A stretch of 64,000 bases of DNA from Psychrobacter sp. NG25 (GCF_015234355.1 NZ_JADGMV010000002.1:310001-374000), one strand, 5' to 3'. Positions 1 to 8,664 are shown, counted from the first letter of the stretch. Notes: generated from the sequence alone by a model not told the origin. Numbers and translations are program-made.

Positions 1-257
1 TGATTGACCTTGATCTTGCTACCTGGATGCTCTTTTTGATAACTTGCACTGAATAGAGTGTTGTAGTCTTTATAAAAATCGCGTGATACATCATAGGAGA
101 CATTCAATAAGCTAATATCTTGCGAGTCTCCCGCTGTCGATGTGTCTTGCGATGTAGATTCATTAGAGTTACAACCTGCTATGAGCACCGTAACGGCCAG
201 TACGCTACCCACTTTTGAAGTGATATTAGACAATTTTGATTGTATGGCTGATTGCAT
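1..257 (-). CDS. sbp: Sulfate ABC transporter substrate-binding protein, N-terminal part (truncated by window edge)
   Basis: Only the first 85 or so codons lie in the window; the gene runs off the left edge. The start ATG (255-257) follows a purine-rich AAGAAG stretch. The product begins with a lipoprotein signal: a hydrophobic run ending in the lipobox VLIAGC, with Cys29 as the expected lipidated residue, so it should be anchored in the outer leaflet of the inner membrane or in the outer membrane. After a Ser/Asp/Thr-rich linker comes LLNVSYDVSRDFYKDYN, the hallmark start of the mature sulfate/thiosulfate-binding proteins (Sbp/CysP), then a segment ending in KIKVNQ where the family continues into its sulfate-binding loop. 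It lies downstream of the ATP sulfurylase gene on the same strand, in keeping with sulfate uptake feeding assimilation. Sulfate versus thiosulfate preference cannot be told. Confidence 0.85.
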   Translation of the reverse strand, partial: MQSAIQSKLSNITSKVGSVLAVTVLIAGCNSNESTSQDTSTAGDSQDISLLNVSYDVSRDFYKDYNTLFSASYQKEHPGSKIKVN

Positions 258-522
258 GATTTTCTTCTTAATAGATGGTTGGGCATTGGCAAAATAGTGG
301 GCACTTTATTATTAATATTGCAGCCCAACGTATTTCGAAAATCACCCGATGGATAATAAAAGATATGCTAGCAGTTTGTGTACCGGACTCTTAGTGACGA
401 ATTCGCTTATCGAGTGGTTAACTTGGCATAAGCAATTTTTTCGACTATCTTTAACTAACTGTTTTTACTTGTATTTATGAATTATTGTAATGGTGTGAGT
501 TTCTGGATAAGCCTTCATAGAA

Positions 523-555
523 AAAGGGACCAAACGATAATCGTCTGATCCCTTT
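523..555 (-). terminator. Terminator downstream of sat
   Basis: A 16-bp near-perfect inverted repeat (AAAGGGACCAAACGAT with ATCGTCTGATCCCTTT, two mismatches that become G-U pairs in RNA) is followed, for minus-strand transcripts, by a run of T. It lies about 160 bp beyond the sat stop codon and ahead of the sulfate-binding protein gene, so it probably separates the two transcription units. The rest of 258-713 holds the start region of the binding protein gene and a mobile-looking repeat (612-718). Confidence 0.75.
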
Positions 556-611
556 CTTTAAATACCGTCTTTTAGATATCGTTAAATATCGTAGTCAGTC
601 AGATGCTGTTA

Positions 612-718
612 TATAGTCGGTTCAATATAATTTGGATACAAGGAAGGCGAGTGAAAGTACTACAAGTAGTAGACTAGCCAGCCTGACACCGTATCCAATT
701 TATAGAGGATTGACTATA
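612..718 (+). repeat. Hairpin-forming MITE-like repeat, subfamily A, copy 1
   Basis: This 107-bp element starts with TATAGTC and ends with its inverse GACTATA. Inside it are a second inverted pair (TTGGATAC near 632, GTATCCAA near 691) and a central dyad TACTACAAGTAGTA, so the whole element could fold into a long imperfect hairpin. A second copy, about 90% identical by eye and in the opposite orientation, lies at 56711-56811. The right end overlaps the sat stop codon (714-716). No coding capacity is seen. The short length, terminal inverted repeats and lack of a transposase suggest a MITE or a Correia-like element. Confidence 0.8.
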
Positions 719-1967
719 CCGCAGAAGCACCGGTCAATTTAACTTCAGCACGCTCTTCTTTTGCGATACCTGCATAGTAATCACGCAATATTTGTAGCAC
801 TTCTGGGCGACTAAAGTTCTCTGGTACCACTTCGTCTTCTGATAGTGCTTTACGTAGCTTTGTTCCAGATACTTTGACATGCTCAGAGGCATCATGCGGG
901 CAAGTTTTGTCTGAAGCCATTGCATTACAAGCATTACACCAGAACGTCCAGCCAATTTTCAATGGTTGAGTAATGAGGTCATCTTTACCTACGTGGTCAA
1001 AGATGGTCTGCGCATCAAAAGCACCATAATAATCACCAACACCTGCATGATCACGGCCCACAATCAGATGGCTACAGCCATAGTTTTGACGGAATAGCGC
1101 ATGTAACAACGCTTCGCGTGGGCCTGCGTAGCGCATATCTAGCGGATAACCAGCTTGGATCACAGTATCTTGTCTAAAGTAATTATCAATCAAAGTTTTG
1201 ATCGCTTCTTGACGGACGTCTGCTGGGATATCACCGGGCTTCAATGCGCCTAATAATGAGTGAATCAATACGCCATCACAAATCTCGATAGCAATCTTGG
1301 CAAGATATTCATGTGAGCGGTGCATTGGGTTACGTGTTTGGAATGCCGCAACTGTTTTCCAGCCTTTGGCATCCAATATTTCGCGTGTTTCAGCAGGAGT
1401 TTTATAAATCTCTGGATATAGCGTTGGGAACTCACCTTCGCTCAATACTTCTACGCTACCGGCGATATTGACGTCATCTTGACTCAATACTTGCTGTACG
1501 CCTGGATGCTCGCTATCAGTCGTCGTAAAGACTTGCTGGCACTCATGGTTTTTATCGATGGTATAGGTTTCTTCTACTGTCAAGATACCCATGACTTCAC
1601 CATCTTGGGCGACCAATGCAACTTTGTCACCTTGGCTTAAGCTATCTGCAGTGGCTTTAGGTGCTGACAAGGTAATAGGAATCGGCCAAAACAAGCCTGC
1701 GTTGTCACCGCTTTGCAAGCGCATGTTGTCAACGACACCTTGCCAATCCGCTTGATTCATAAAGCCGTTAAGTGGCGTAAAGCCACCAATACCAAACATA
1801 ATCAAATCACCGCGCTCACGAGAGCTCAAGGTAATGGTCGGTAATGTGCTGGCAAGTTGCAATGCTTGATCGCGTGCTTCACCGTTTAACAATAGTGGTT
1901 TAAGTACATCGCTGCCATGTGGAGGAACGAGTTGTGATGGCTTTTGATTAGAGATAGTAGATGTCAT
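714..1967 (-). CDS. sat: ATP sulfurylase, single-subunit (Sat) type
   Basis: The 417-residue enzyme makes adenosine 5'-phosphosulfate (APS) from sulfate and ATP, the first step of sulfate assimilation in the cytoplasm. The family motifs are clear: [11 protein letters not shown] at residues 210-220 (the nucleotide-binding HxxH, His216 and His219) and GRDHAGVGD at 304-312. Cys344, Cys347 and Cys356 form a cluster typical of the bacterial short Sat proteins, which probably bind zinc. There is no APS kinase domain at the C-terminus. This is the homomeric Sat form, not the CysD/CysN pair of Escherichia coli. It diverges from cysI across a 351-bp spacer that probably holds shared control sites. Its stop codon TAG is inside the end of a repeat element, so the last residues may have been altered by an insertion. 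Confidence 0.95.
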   Translation of the reverse strand: MTSTISNQKPSQLVPPHGSDVLKPLLLNGEARDQALQLASTLPTITLSSRERGDLIMFGIGGFTPLNGFMNQADWQGVVDNMRLQSGDNAGLFWPIPITLSAPKATADSLSQGDKVALVAQDGEVMGILTVEETYTIDKNHECQQVFTTTDSEHPGVQQVLSQDDVNIAGSVEVLSEGEFPTLYPEIYKTPAETREILDAKGWKTVAAFQTRNPMHRSHEYLAKIAIEICDGVLIHSLLGALKPGDIPADVRQEAIKTLIDNYFRQDTVIQAGYPLDMRYAGPREALLHALFRQNYGCSHLIVGRDHAGVGDYYGAFDAQTIFDHVGKDDLITQPLKIGWTFWCNACNAMASDKTCPHDASEHVKVSGTKLRKALSEDEVVPENFSRPEVLQILRDYYAGIAKEERAEVKLTGASAV

Positions 1968-2318
1968 AGTAATTTTAAAACCTCAATGTATAGAAAAAAG
2001 AGTTGAATAACAGCAAGTGAATGGCTTAAAAGGTAACTTTATGAACAAGATGCTAACGATCGTCAGTTAAAATCGTGCATTACCAGATATTAAATTTTAG
2101 GGGTTAAATTTGATAAACATAGGCTACCTAACTTTCGTTATGAAAATTTATGCTGTGTTTGGATATGTATATGTCTTAAAGGAATTTATGTTTTGAAGCA
2201 CAAGCTTATATGATGTAAAGCTGAACGGTACACATTGCGATCGACAACAAAATATATTACACACGCAAATCATTTTCGTCGCTGCTTTTAAGTCTAAAAA
2301 CAAATTTGAGATTACGTC
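1968..2318. promoter_or_regulatory. Divergent sat/cysI intergenic region
   Basis: This 351-bp A+T-rich spacer separates the 5' ends of sat (minus) and cysI (plus), so it must hold both promoters. Sulfate assimilation genes in related bacteria are usually controlled by the LysR-type regulator CysB, which would bind here, but no convincing -35/-10 pair or CysB site was identified by eye. cysI has only a weak ribosome binding site (GAG about 10 bases before its ATG). A short open frame on the minus strand (2148-2345) has no recognisable features and is not taken as a gene. Confidence 0.5.
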
Positions 2319-4004
2319 ATGTATCAATATAACTACGCTGACCAAAACTTAGTAGAGGAACGAGTCGCCCAGTTTCGCGACCAAACCGAACGGTTTTTGG
2401 CGGGTGAGCTGCCAGAAGAACAGTTTTTGCCACTGCGTTTGCAGAATGGCCTTTATATTCAGCGTTATGCGCCGATGTTACGTATTGCTATTCCTTACGG
2501 CCTACTAGCCAGCTATCAACTGCGTAAATTGGCAGAGATTACCCGTAAGTACGATAAGGGTTACGGACACTTCACGACCCGTACCAATATCCAGTTGAAT
2601 TGGCCAAAACTTGAAGAAGTGCCAGATATTTTGGCAGAGCTGGCATCGGTACAGATGCATGCCATTCAAACCTCGGGTAACTGTATTCGTAACACGACTA
2701 CCGATCCTTATGCCGGTATTCATCAAGAAGAGATTGCGGATCCACGCCCTTATTGCGAAATTATCCGTCAGTGGTCTACCTTTCATCCTGAATTTGCTTT
2801 TTTACCGCGTAAATTTAAGATTGCCGTCGTTGGTACTGCCAATGACCGTGCGGCGACGCAAGTACATGATGTTGGATTGCATGTAAAAACCAATGCCGCA
2901 GGCGAGATTGGTTTTGAAGTATTGGTAGGTGGCGGTCTTGGCCGTACGCCAGTGATTGGTAAGGTGATTAACGAATTCTTGCCACGTCAGCATTTGCTTA
3001 GCTATTTAGACGCTATTTTGCGCGTTTATAACCTGCATGGTCGCCGTGACAATAAGTACAAAGCGCGTATCAAGATATTGGTCGAGAGCATGGGCGGTCT
3101 AGCCTTTGCTAAATTGGTCGACGCTGAGTGGGAAGCCCATACCAAAGACGGTCCACTGACGCTAACCGATGCAAACTTTGACACAGCTATCAGCTTCTTT
3201 AGTGAGCCTGATTATGTTGGTTTTGATGCCCTACAAGTACAGTCTGACTTGCAACAGCAACTCAATGCGAATAAAGATTTTGCTGATTGGTATAACCAAA
3301 ATACAGTCGCGCATAAAATAGCAGGCTATCGCGCGGTAGTGATTTCTCTAAAAGCAGGATTGGTCGACGGAACCTATGTACCATCCGGTGATCTCAGTGA
3401 ATCACAAATGGACGCTCTAGCTGATCTGTCTGATAAATATAGCTTTGGTGAATTGCGCGGTACTTATCAGCAGAATCTCGTATTCTCTGATGTGCAAACC
3501 AATCAGCTATATGAGCTATGGCAACAGCTGTCTGAACTGCATTTAGCACGTGCCAACATAAACACGTTAACCGATATGATTGTTTGCCCAGGTTGGGACT
3601 ATTGCTCACTCGCCAATGCCACAACTCACAATATCGCTGAGCAAATCGAAAAGCAATTTGATGATCTCGATTACCTTTATGACTTGGGTGAAATTCGCCT
3701 AAATATGTCTGGCTGCATGAACGCCTGTGCTCATCACCATACAGGTGATATCGGTATCCTTGGTGTTGATAAAAAGGGTGAACATTGGTATCAAATTAGC
3801 CTTGGCGGCAACTCTAGCAACGATGCCAAGGTCGGTAAAATATTGGGTAAAGCAGTACCAGCCGAAGATGTGGCGATTACCCTACAAAAAATACTGGACG
3901 TCTATTTAGAGCAGCGCGTCAGCAATGAGAACGACGTAGAAGCCTTTAGTGACTTGGTCAATCGCGTTGGCGTGGCACCTTTTAAGGAGAAGGTCTATGG
4001 GTAA
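2319..4004 (+). CDS. cysI: Assimilatory sulfite reductase, hemoprotein (nitrite/sulfite reductase family)
   Basis: The 561-residue siroheme and iron-sulfur enzyme reduces sulfite to sulfide in the cytoplasm. The four cysteines that hold the 4Fe-4S cluster and siroheme are present as CPGWDYC (Cys423 and Cys429) and CMNAC (Cys466 and Cys470). The N-terminal region contains TSGNCIRNTTTD, typical of the family's substrate and siroheme pocket. It resembles the CysI of Pseudomonas over its whole length and is the single-chain form; no CysJ flavoprotein gene is nearby, so the electron donor (ferredoxin or another reductase) is encoded elsewhere or unknown. The stop codon overlaps the start of the next gene, which implies translational coupling with the DUF934 protein. 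CysG, encoded about 3 kb downstream, would supply siroheme. Confidence 0.95.
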   Translation: MYQYNYADQNLVEERVAQFRDQTERFLAGELPEEQFLPLRLQNGLYIQRYAPMLRIAIPYGLLASYQLRKLAEITRKYDKGYGHFTTRTNIQLNWPKLEEVPDILAELASVQMHAIQTSGNCIRNTTTDPYAGIHQEEIADPRPYCEIIRQWSTFHPEFAFLPRKFKIAVVGTANDRAATQVHDVGLHVKTNAAGEIGFEVLVGGGLGRTPVIGKVINEFLPRQHLLSYLDAILRVYNLHGRRDNKYKARIKILVESMGGLAFAKLVDAEWEAHTKDGPLTLTDANFDTAISFFSEPDYVGFDALQVQSDLQQQLNANKDFADWYNQNTVAHKIAGYRAVVISLKAGLVDGTYVPSGDLSESQMDALADLSDKYSFGELRGTYQQNLVFSDVQTNQLYELWQQLSELHLARANINTLTDMIVCPGWDYCSLANATTHNIAEQIEKQFDDLDYLYDLGEIRLNMSGCMNACAHHHTGDIGILGVDKKGEHWYQISLGGNSSNDAKVGKILGKAVPAEDVAITLQKILDVYLEQRVSNENDVEAFSDLVNRVGVAPFKEKVYG

Positions 4005-4593
4005 TCATCACGTATTAAATAGCGATGGTATCGATATCAGTCAGACCGATACGTGGCTAGCGCTCACCACTAATGAGCTGCCAGAAGGCGTTGCCCTAAC
4101 CCACACATCACTGCTTGAACTATTGCATAAATCAGAAAAAACAGATGTGCTATTGCCGCTTGATGATTTGTTAGACGCTACAGGCAAGATTGCCGGCGGA
4201 CTATTACAACAAGTACGCGAGTTACTGTCCCAGCATACCAGCCGTACAGGCGTTTGGGTGACATCGGATAGCGATACGGATGTATTGGTTGGCTTGTCAG
4301 AGTTTTTATTACAGCAAGACTTAATCGTCATTCATGTGCCGTTGTTTGTCGATGGTCGTGGTTTTAGTTTTGCACAGACGTTGCGCCAAATGGGTTACGA
4401 AGGCGAGATTCGCATGGCTGGCAAGTTTGGCCGTGACCAAATCGCTTATCTGCTACGTTCTGGTGCAGATAGCTTTGTGCTCAGTGAGCATGATATGCAA
4501 TCGATTTCTGATATTGGTCAAGCATTTAACGCGCTTGCCAGTAGCTACGATGGTCGAAACGCTGCTGCATTACCGATGTTTGCTAACGCTTAA
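3997..4593 (+). CDS. DUF934 protein, conserved partner of CysI
   Basis: This 198-residue protein of unknown function belongs to the DUF934 (COG3749) family, whose genes sit next to cysI in many Pseudomonas and Moraxellaceae relatives. The start chosen is the ATG at 3997, preceded by AAGGAGA at 3984-3990, and it overlaps the end of cysI by eight bases; an ATG upstream (3949) would lie deep in cysI without a ribosome binding site. The sequence has an acidic N-terminal half, then a conserved middle with DGRGFSFAQTLRQMGYEGEIR and, near the C-terminus, LLRSGADSFVLSEHD. No cysteine cluster, signal peptide or membrane segment is seen, so it is probably cytoplasmic. Position and coupling suggest a role in sulfite reduction, such as helping assemble or deliver electrons to CysI; this is inference. 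Confidence 0.85.
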   Translation: MGNHHVLNSDGIDISQTDTWLALTTNELPEGVALTHTSLLELLHKSEKTDVLLPLDDLLDATGKIAGGLLQQVRELLSQHTSRTGVWVTSDSDTDVLVGLSEFLLQQDLIVIHVPLFVDGRGFSFAQTLRQMGYEGEIRMAGKFGRDQIAYLLRSGADSFVLSEHDMQSISDIGQAFNALASSYDGRNAAALPMFANA

Positions 4594-4664
4594 TTTACCA
4601 CCCATTATTTATTTAATTTTCACCAAATTTATTGTTAAACCAATCCCATTGTAAGGAATGTATC

Positions 4665-5303
4665 ATGAGTCAATTACACCCAAACCTAGATATCGATCAA
4701 GCCAACCAAGAGCTAAACGGTAAGTCGCCAGAAGAGATCGTTTCATGGGCACTAAGCCAAGCTAAAAACCCAATCATTACTACTAACTTTCGTCCTTATG
4801 AGTCAGCGATTTTACATCTAGTTGCCAAACAGCATCCAGATATCACTGTATTGTGGGTAGATTCAGGCTATAACACGGATGCGACGTATCAATTTGCTAA
4901 TAAAGTCATTCGTGATCTCAATCTAAATGTCGTTACTTATATCCCTAAGCAAACCGCTGCACATCGTGACGCGACCATGAATGGTATTCCTGGTATTGAT
5001 AATCCACAGCATGATGAGTTTACTGACCAAGTAAAACTTGAACCATTCCGCCGTGCGTTAGATGAATTGAAGCCTGATGTGTGGTTCAATGCTATCCGTA
5101 AAGATCAAACAGAATTCCGTCAAGGCCTTGACGTGCTTAGCCTATCAAAAGACGGCGTGTTAAAAGTAGCACCTTTATTTGAAAAAACAGATGCTGATCT
5201 AGACGTATATCTTGAAGAGCATAACCTGCCAAATGAGTTTGACTACTTTGATCCAACGAAAGTAGAAGAAAGCCGTGAGTGTGGTTTGCATACTCAGCTG
5301 TAG
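4665..5303 (+). CDS. cysH: Phosphoadenylyl-sulfate (PAPS) reductase
   Basis: The 212-residue enzyme reduces activated sulfate (PAPS) to sulfite with thioredoxin or glutaredoxin as donor. The start at 4665 follows TAAGGA with good spacing. Features of the family are VDSGYNTDATYQFA (residues about 66-79), the substrate loop IRKDQTEFRQGLD and the C-terminal ECGLH with the catalytic cysteine. That is the only cysteine; the CC and CxxC pairs that bind the 4Fe-4S cluster of APS reductases are missing. By family rules this points to PAPS rather than APS as substrate, so an APS kinase must exist elsewhere. It is somewhat shorter than the E. coli enzyme (244). It ends the cysI-DUF934-cysH operon and is followed by a strong terminator. 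Confidence 0.92.
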   Translation: MSQLHPNLDIDQANQELNGKSPEEIVSWALSQAKNPIITTNFRPYESAILHLVAKQHPDITVLWVDSGYNTDATYQFANKVIRDLNLNVVTYIPKQTAAHRDATMNGIPGIDNPQHDEFTDQVKLEPFRRALDELKPDVWFNAIRKDQTEFRQGLDVLSLSKDGVLKVAPLFEKTDADLDVYLEEHNLPNEFDYFDPTKVEESRECGLHTQL

Positions 5304-5338
5304 ATAACGACTAAGTTATTAATGGTATCAAGAAGAAA

Positions 5339-5370
5339 AAGAAGCGATGATTTCAATATCATCGCTTCTT
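5339..5370 (+). terminator. Terminator of the cysI operon
   Basis: A perfect 13-bp stem (AAGAAGCGATGAT with its inverse, loop TTCAAT) is followed by TTTT and further T-rich sequence, 35 bp after the cysH stop codon. The following 290 bp up to the acyltransferase gene hold no gene that I can support. Confidence 0.9.
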
Positions 5371-5660
5371 TTTTGCGTTTAATATAGTCATTCATTAAAG
5401 AGTTTTCTCATCAGACGATAGCGCATTGTGCAAATGTTAAACGACTGATTTAGTATTTTTATACAACGTTTTAACGTTTTTTGGTATAACATTACGTTAT
5501 TCTATGAATTACCTTTGAAGGCTGTGCACCATCACTCCATTAAGCCAACCCTTTAAAACCTAATTATGAACGAAGTTACCCTCTTTGCAGATAATCACGC
5601 CCATCGTGTCACTCAAGATTGGTAATAGTTTTACCGCACTCATCAATATGGATACCTGTT

Positions 5661-6611
5661 ATGCCCTCTATACAAAAAAATGACTCACTCTACGAAAAGC
5701 TCCATAATAAATTGCCTCCTGTCGGTAAAGCGGCGTCTTTTCTGACTGGTGCCAGTGTCCTCACTGCTAATAGCATCTTCGTTGGTCTACCCATCTGGAC
5801 GTTGGGTGCTGCGAAAGTATTAACCAAGTCAAAATATGCCGATGACGCACTCATTGCGATTACCAAATATTGGATTAATAGTAATAACGCTGTGATCAAT
5901 CATGCATTACCTCATAAAGACTGGCGTATTAATATGCCTGATGATCTGAGCGAGGACAAACAATACCTACTCGTGAGCAACCATCAGTCTTGGGTTGATA
6001 CCAGTATCGTGCAATACATTAGTCAAGATAGATTGCCTTTGACGCGGTTCTTTACTAAGTTTAATTTGATTTATATCCCTGTTATCGGTCAAGCCTTTTA
6101 TTTCTTAGACTTTCCGATGATGAAGCGATTTTCTTCTAAAGCAATGGCAAAAAATCCAGAACTTAAAAAACAAAACTTAATCGAAGCCAAGCGTGCATGT
6201 CGTCAATTAAAAGATAAGCCTTTTGCGCTACTTAATTATCTAGAAGGTACGCGCTTCACTAAAGAAAAACATGACAAGCAAGACTCACCCTATCAGCATT
6301 TATTAAAACCACGAGCTGGTGGTCTGTCATTGGCGATCAATGCGTTAGGCGATCAGTTAGATTCCATTTTAGATGTCACAATCGTGTACCCAGATGGCAC
6401 CCCTGACTATGATGACTTATGGAAAGGTAATATCCGTCGTCTGGGCGTTGATGTAACTCGCCTAAAGATACCTGATGAGCTGTTTACCGCTATTATGGAT
6501 GGTGGTTACGACCGTGATGAAGCCACAAAAAAGATGATGTTTGATTGGTTAGAAGATATCTGGCAACAAAAAGATGAACGCATGACTAAAATGCTCAGTG
6601 AGTTTGAGTAG
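5661..6611 (+). CDS. 1-acyl-glycerol-3-phosphate acyltransferase family protein (YihG-like)
   Basis: The 316-residue protein belongs to the PlsC/LPLAT acyltransferases that transfer acyl chains to lysophospholipids at the inner membrane. It has the NHQSWVD form of the catalytic HX4D motif (about residue 108), a hydrophobic FLDFPMMKRF region corresponding to block II, and the substrate-binding EGTR (block III, about residue 197). A hydrophobic segment in the first 50 residues probably anchors it in the membrane. Length and motif spacing are like E. coli YihG rather than the 245-residue PlsC, so it may be an accessory acyltransferase that tunes membrane lipids. The ATG at 5661 is preferred to a TTG at 5619, as the extra residues have no family look. 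The unit stands alone between two terminators. Confidence 0.85.
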   Translation: MPSIQKNDSLYEKLHNKLPPVGKAASFLTGASVLTANSIFVGLPIWTLGAAKVLTKSKYADDALIAITKYWINSNNAVINHALPHKDWRINMPDDLSEDKQYLLVSNHQSWVDTSIVQYISQDRLPLTRFFTKFNLIYIPVIGQAFYFLDFPMMKRFSSKAMAKNPELKKQNLIEAKRACRQLKDKPFALLNYLEGTRFTKEKHDKQDSPYQHLLKPRAGGLSLAINALGDQLDSILDVTIVYPDGTPDYDDLWKGNIRRLGVDVTRLKIPDELFTAIMDGGYDRDEATKKMMFDWLEDIWQQKDERMTKMLSEFE

Positions 6612-6657
6612 GTTTTAGCATAAGACTGCATATACTATTGCGAACATTTTATAAACG

Positions 6658-6696
6658 TTATAGCCAGAGCACTTAAGCATATTGCTTCGGCTATAA
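6658..6696 (+). terminator. Probable terminator after the acyltransferase gene
   Basis: A 14-bp inverted repeat with two mismatches (TTATAGCCAGAGCA with TGCTTCGGCTATAA, 11-base loop) is followed by TATTTTG. It lies 46 bp after the stop codon. The stem is fairly A+T-rich at its base, so efficiency is uncertain. Confidence 0.6.
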
Positions 6697-6882
6697 TATT
6701 TTGTCCTTCAGCTATCCTTGCTATATATGGATGTATTTGGTTTGTCTATTCCTTTTCCTATCAAAAAACACTCCTCTCATATCAAAAACGAATATACTAA
6801 TGCCAATTCACCGCATGAGACGTCGCGCACGATACCTCATAATAGTGGTATATTTTACATTGAATGAATTGCTGGTGATGCT

Positions 6883-8520
6883 ATGAACACTTTTCCATTA
6901 TTTTTTAAATTAGAAGACCGCAAAGTGCTTATCGTTGGTGGCGGTGACGTGGCGCTACGCAAAGCGGATCTGCTTAGTCGTGCTGGTGCAGCAATCACTA
7001 TCCTTGCCCCCGTTATTAGTGATGAGATACAAGCCTTGCTCAATGATAGTAAGCATCAGCTCATCTATGAAAATTACAATAACACCTATATGTCAGGCGC
7101 CCGGGTCATTATCGCGGCTACTGATGACGAAGCGCTGAATCATCAAATTCATGCTGATGCCACTGCACTAAACATACCAGTCAATGTGGTTGATACGCCG
7201 CATTTATGCGATTTTATATTTCCAGCCATTGTTGATCGCAACCCTATTGTGATTGGTATCTCATCTAACGGCAAAGCACCAGTACTAGCACGTTTACTAC
7301 GTGCCCGCCTTGAGACGTTGATTCCACAAGGTTATGGCAAATTGGCCAAATTGGCCGGCGAGTTCCGTACTGAAGTAAAATCCAAGATTCCTACCTTAAC
7401 GGGACGTCGCCAGTTTTGGGAACGTGCGTTTGAAGGGAAAGTCAGTGAGCTCATGTTTGCTGGTAATGAAGTTGAAGCCACTGAGCAGCTACAAGCTGAT
7501 TTAGACAATACTGCTGCTCAGATTGCCAGTGCTATTGAATCACCAACGCATACTACTGTGGTAGACGCTCCTGTAGTCGAACACGAAACCTCTTTGGATG
7601 CTACCACTCCAGTTGGCGAGGTTTATATTGTGGGCGCAGGCCCTGGTGATCCAGAACTGCTCACCTTTAAAGCACTACGTCTGATGCAGCAAGCAGATAT
7701 TGTCTATTATGATGCCTTGGTCTCGCCGCAAGTCTTAGACTTGTGCCGCCGTGATGCGGACAAAGTGTTTGTTGGTAAAAAACGTAGCAACCATGCTGTT
7801 GCTCAGCTTGGTATCAATGAGCTATTGGTCAATAGTGCCAAAGAAGGTCGCCGTGTGGTTCGTTTAAAAGGTGGTGATCCGTTTATCTTTGGGCGCGGCG
7901 GTGAAGAGATTGAAAGCTTGCGGGCACATGGCGTTCCTTATCAAGTCGTGCCAGGCATTACTGCTGCCAATGCAGCGGCCAGCTATGCAGGTATTCCACT
8001 TACCCACCGTGATCACTCGCAATCGGTACGCTTCGTCACTGGATTTTTAAAGGCTGGTGCACCAAACAGTAACTTTAAGAGCTTTTTGAATACTGATGAG
8101 ACGGTTGTTTTCTATATGGGTCTGCACTCTTTGCCTCGTTTGACCGAAGGCTTAATTGATGCTGGACGAGCTGATAGTACTCCTATTGCCATCGTATCCA
8201 ATGCCAGTATGCCCAATCAGCAAGTATTAACCGGCACACTTGCCAATATCGTTGAGTTGCAAGAGCAAAACCAACTACCAACGCCTGCGCTACTTATCAT
8301 GGGAGATGTCGTCGCCCTGCATGATAATTTGGCTTGGTACAACTTACAAAATCAGCAGCACAATCAAAACAGTGATGATCTAGCAAAGAACTGGTTGCGC
8401 GAAGGGTCAAGAGGTAAAGTAGAAAAACAACTGATAGATCAACAAGCACATGCGCTCTCTATGATATCCAGTTTGGCTACGCAGCAAGAGGAAGGTTTAG
8501 AACAACTGATTATTGATTAA
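6883..8520 (+). CDS. cysG: Siroheme synthase (multifunctional CysG)
   Basis: The 545-residue enzyme makes siroheme from uroporphyrinogen III. The N-terminal third is the dehydrogenase/ferrochelatase unit: a Rossmann nucleotide site VLIVGGGDVALRKA (about 15-28) and SNGKAPVLARLLR, where E. coli CysG has its regulatory Ser128 region. After a linker of roughly 40 residues comes the SAM-dependent uroporphyrinogen methyltransferase: YIVGAGPGDPELLT (about 247-260) and GGDPFIFGRGGEE (about 329-341). The protein is longer than E. coli CysG (457) because of the linker and a C-terminal tail of about 50 residues rich in Gln and Asn, which matches no motif I know. Siroheme is the cofactor of CysI, so this gene extends the sulfur assimilation block, though terminators make it a separate unit. 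Confidence 0.93.
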   Translation: MNTFPLFFKLEDRKVLIVGGGDVALRKADLLSRAGAAITILAPVISDEIQALLNDSKHQLIYENYNNTYMSGARVIIAATDDEALNHQIHADATALNIPVNVVDTPHLCDFIFPAIVDRNPIVIGISSNGKAPVLARLLRARLETLIPQGYGKLAKLAGEFRTEVKSKIPTLTGRRQFWERAFEGKVSELMFAGNEVEATEQLQADLDNTAAQIASAIESPTHTTVVDAPVVEHETSLDATTPVGEVYIVGAGPGDPELLTFKALRLMQQADIVYYDALVSPQVLDLCRRDADKVFVGKKRSNHAVAQLGINELLVNSAKEGRRVVRLKGGDPFIFGRGGEEIESLRAHGVPYQVVPGITAANAAASYAGIPLTHRDHSQSVRFVTGFLKAGAPNSNFKSFLNTDETVVFYMGLHSLPRLTEGLIDAGRADSTPIAIVSNASMPNQQVLTGTLANIVELQEQNQLPTPALLIMGDVVALHDNLAWYNLQNQQHNQNSDDLAKNWLREGSRGKVEKQLIDQQAHALSMISSLATQQEEGLEQLIID

Positions 8521-8545
8521 TTTTTAGTATTAACTTTCAACAATA

Positions 8546-8587
8546 AAGAGCTCTATCGATAATAATATATTGGTAGGGCTCTTTTTT
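8546..8587 (+). terminator. Terminator of cysG
   Basis: The 15-base arms AAGAGCTCTATCGAT (8546-8560) and ATTGGTAGGGCTCTT (8569-8583) pair fully in plus-strand RNA if G-U pairs are counted, followed by TTTTTT. Because the wobble pairs work only in one direction, it should act on plus-strand transcripts only, which suits cysG. Confidence 0.85.
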
Positions 8588-8664
8588 CACGCATTCCAAC
8601 AGCGCAAACCACAACAAATCTTGCTAGAATGACAGCTTCCCATTAACTGTCTTTAAGTGCAATT

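Noticed and set aside
2148-2345. 65-codon frame on the minus strand in the sat-cysI spacer
   Set aside because: No convincing ribosome binding site or family features, and it overlaps the start of cysI.
5566-5625. 19-codon frame upstream of the acyltransferase gene, a possible leader peptide
   Set aside because: No ribosome binding site, no run of regulatory codons, and no attenuator hairpin after it.
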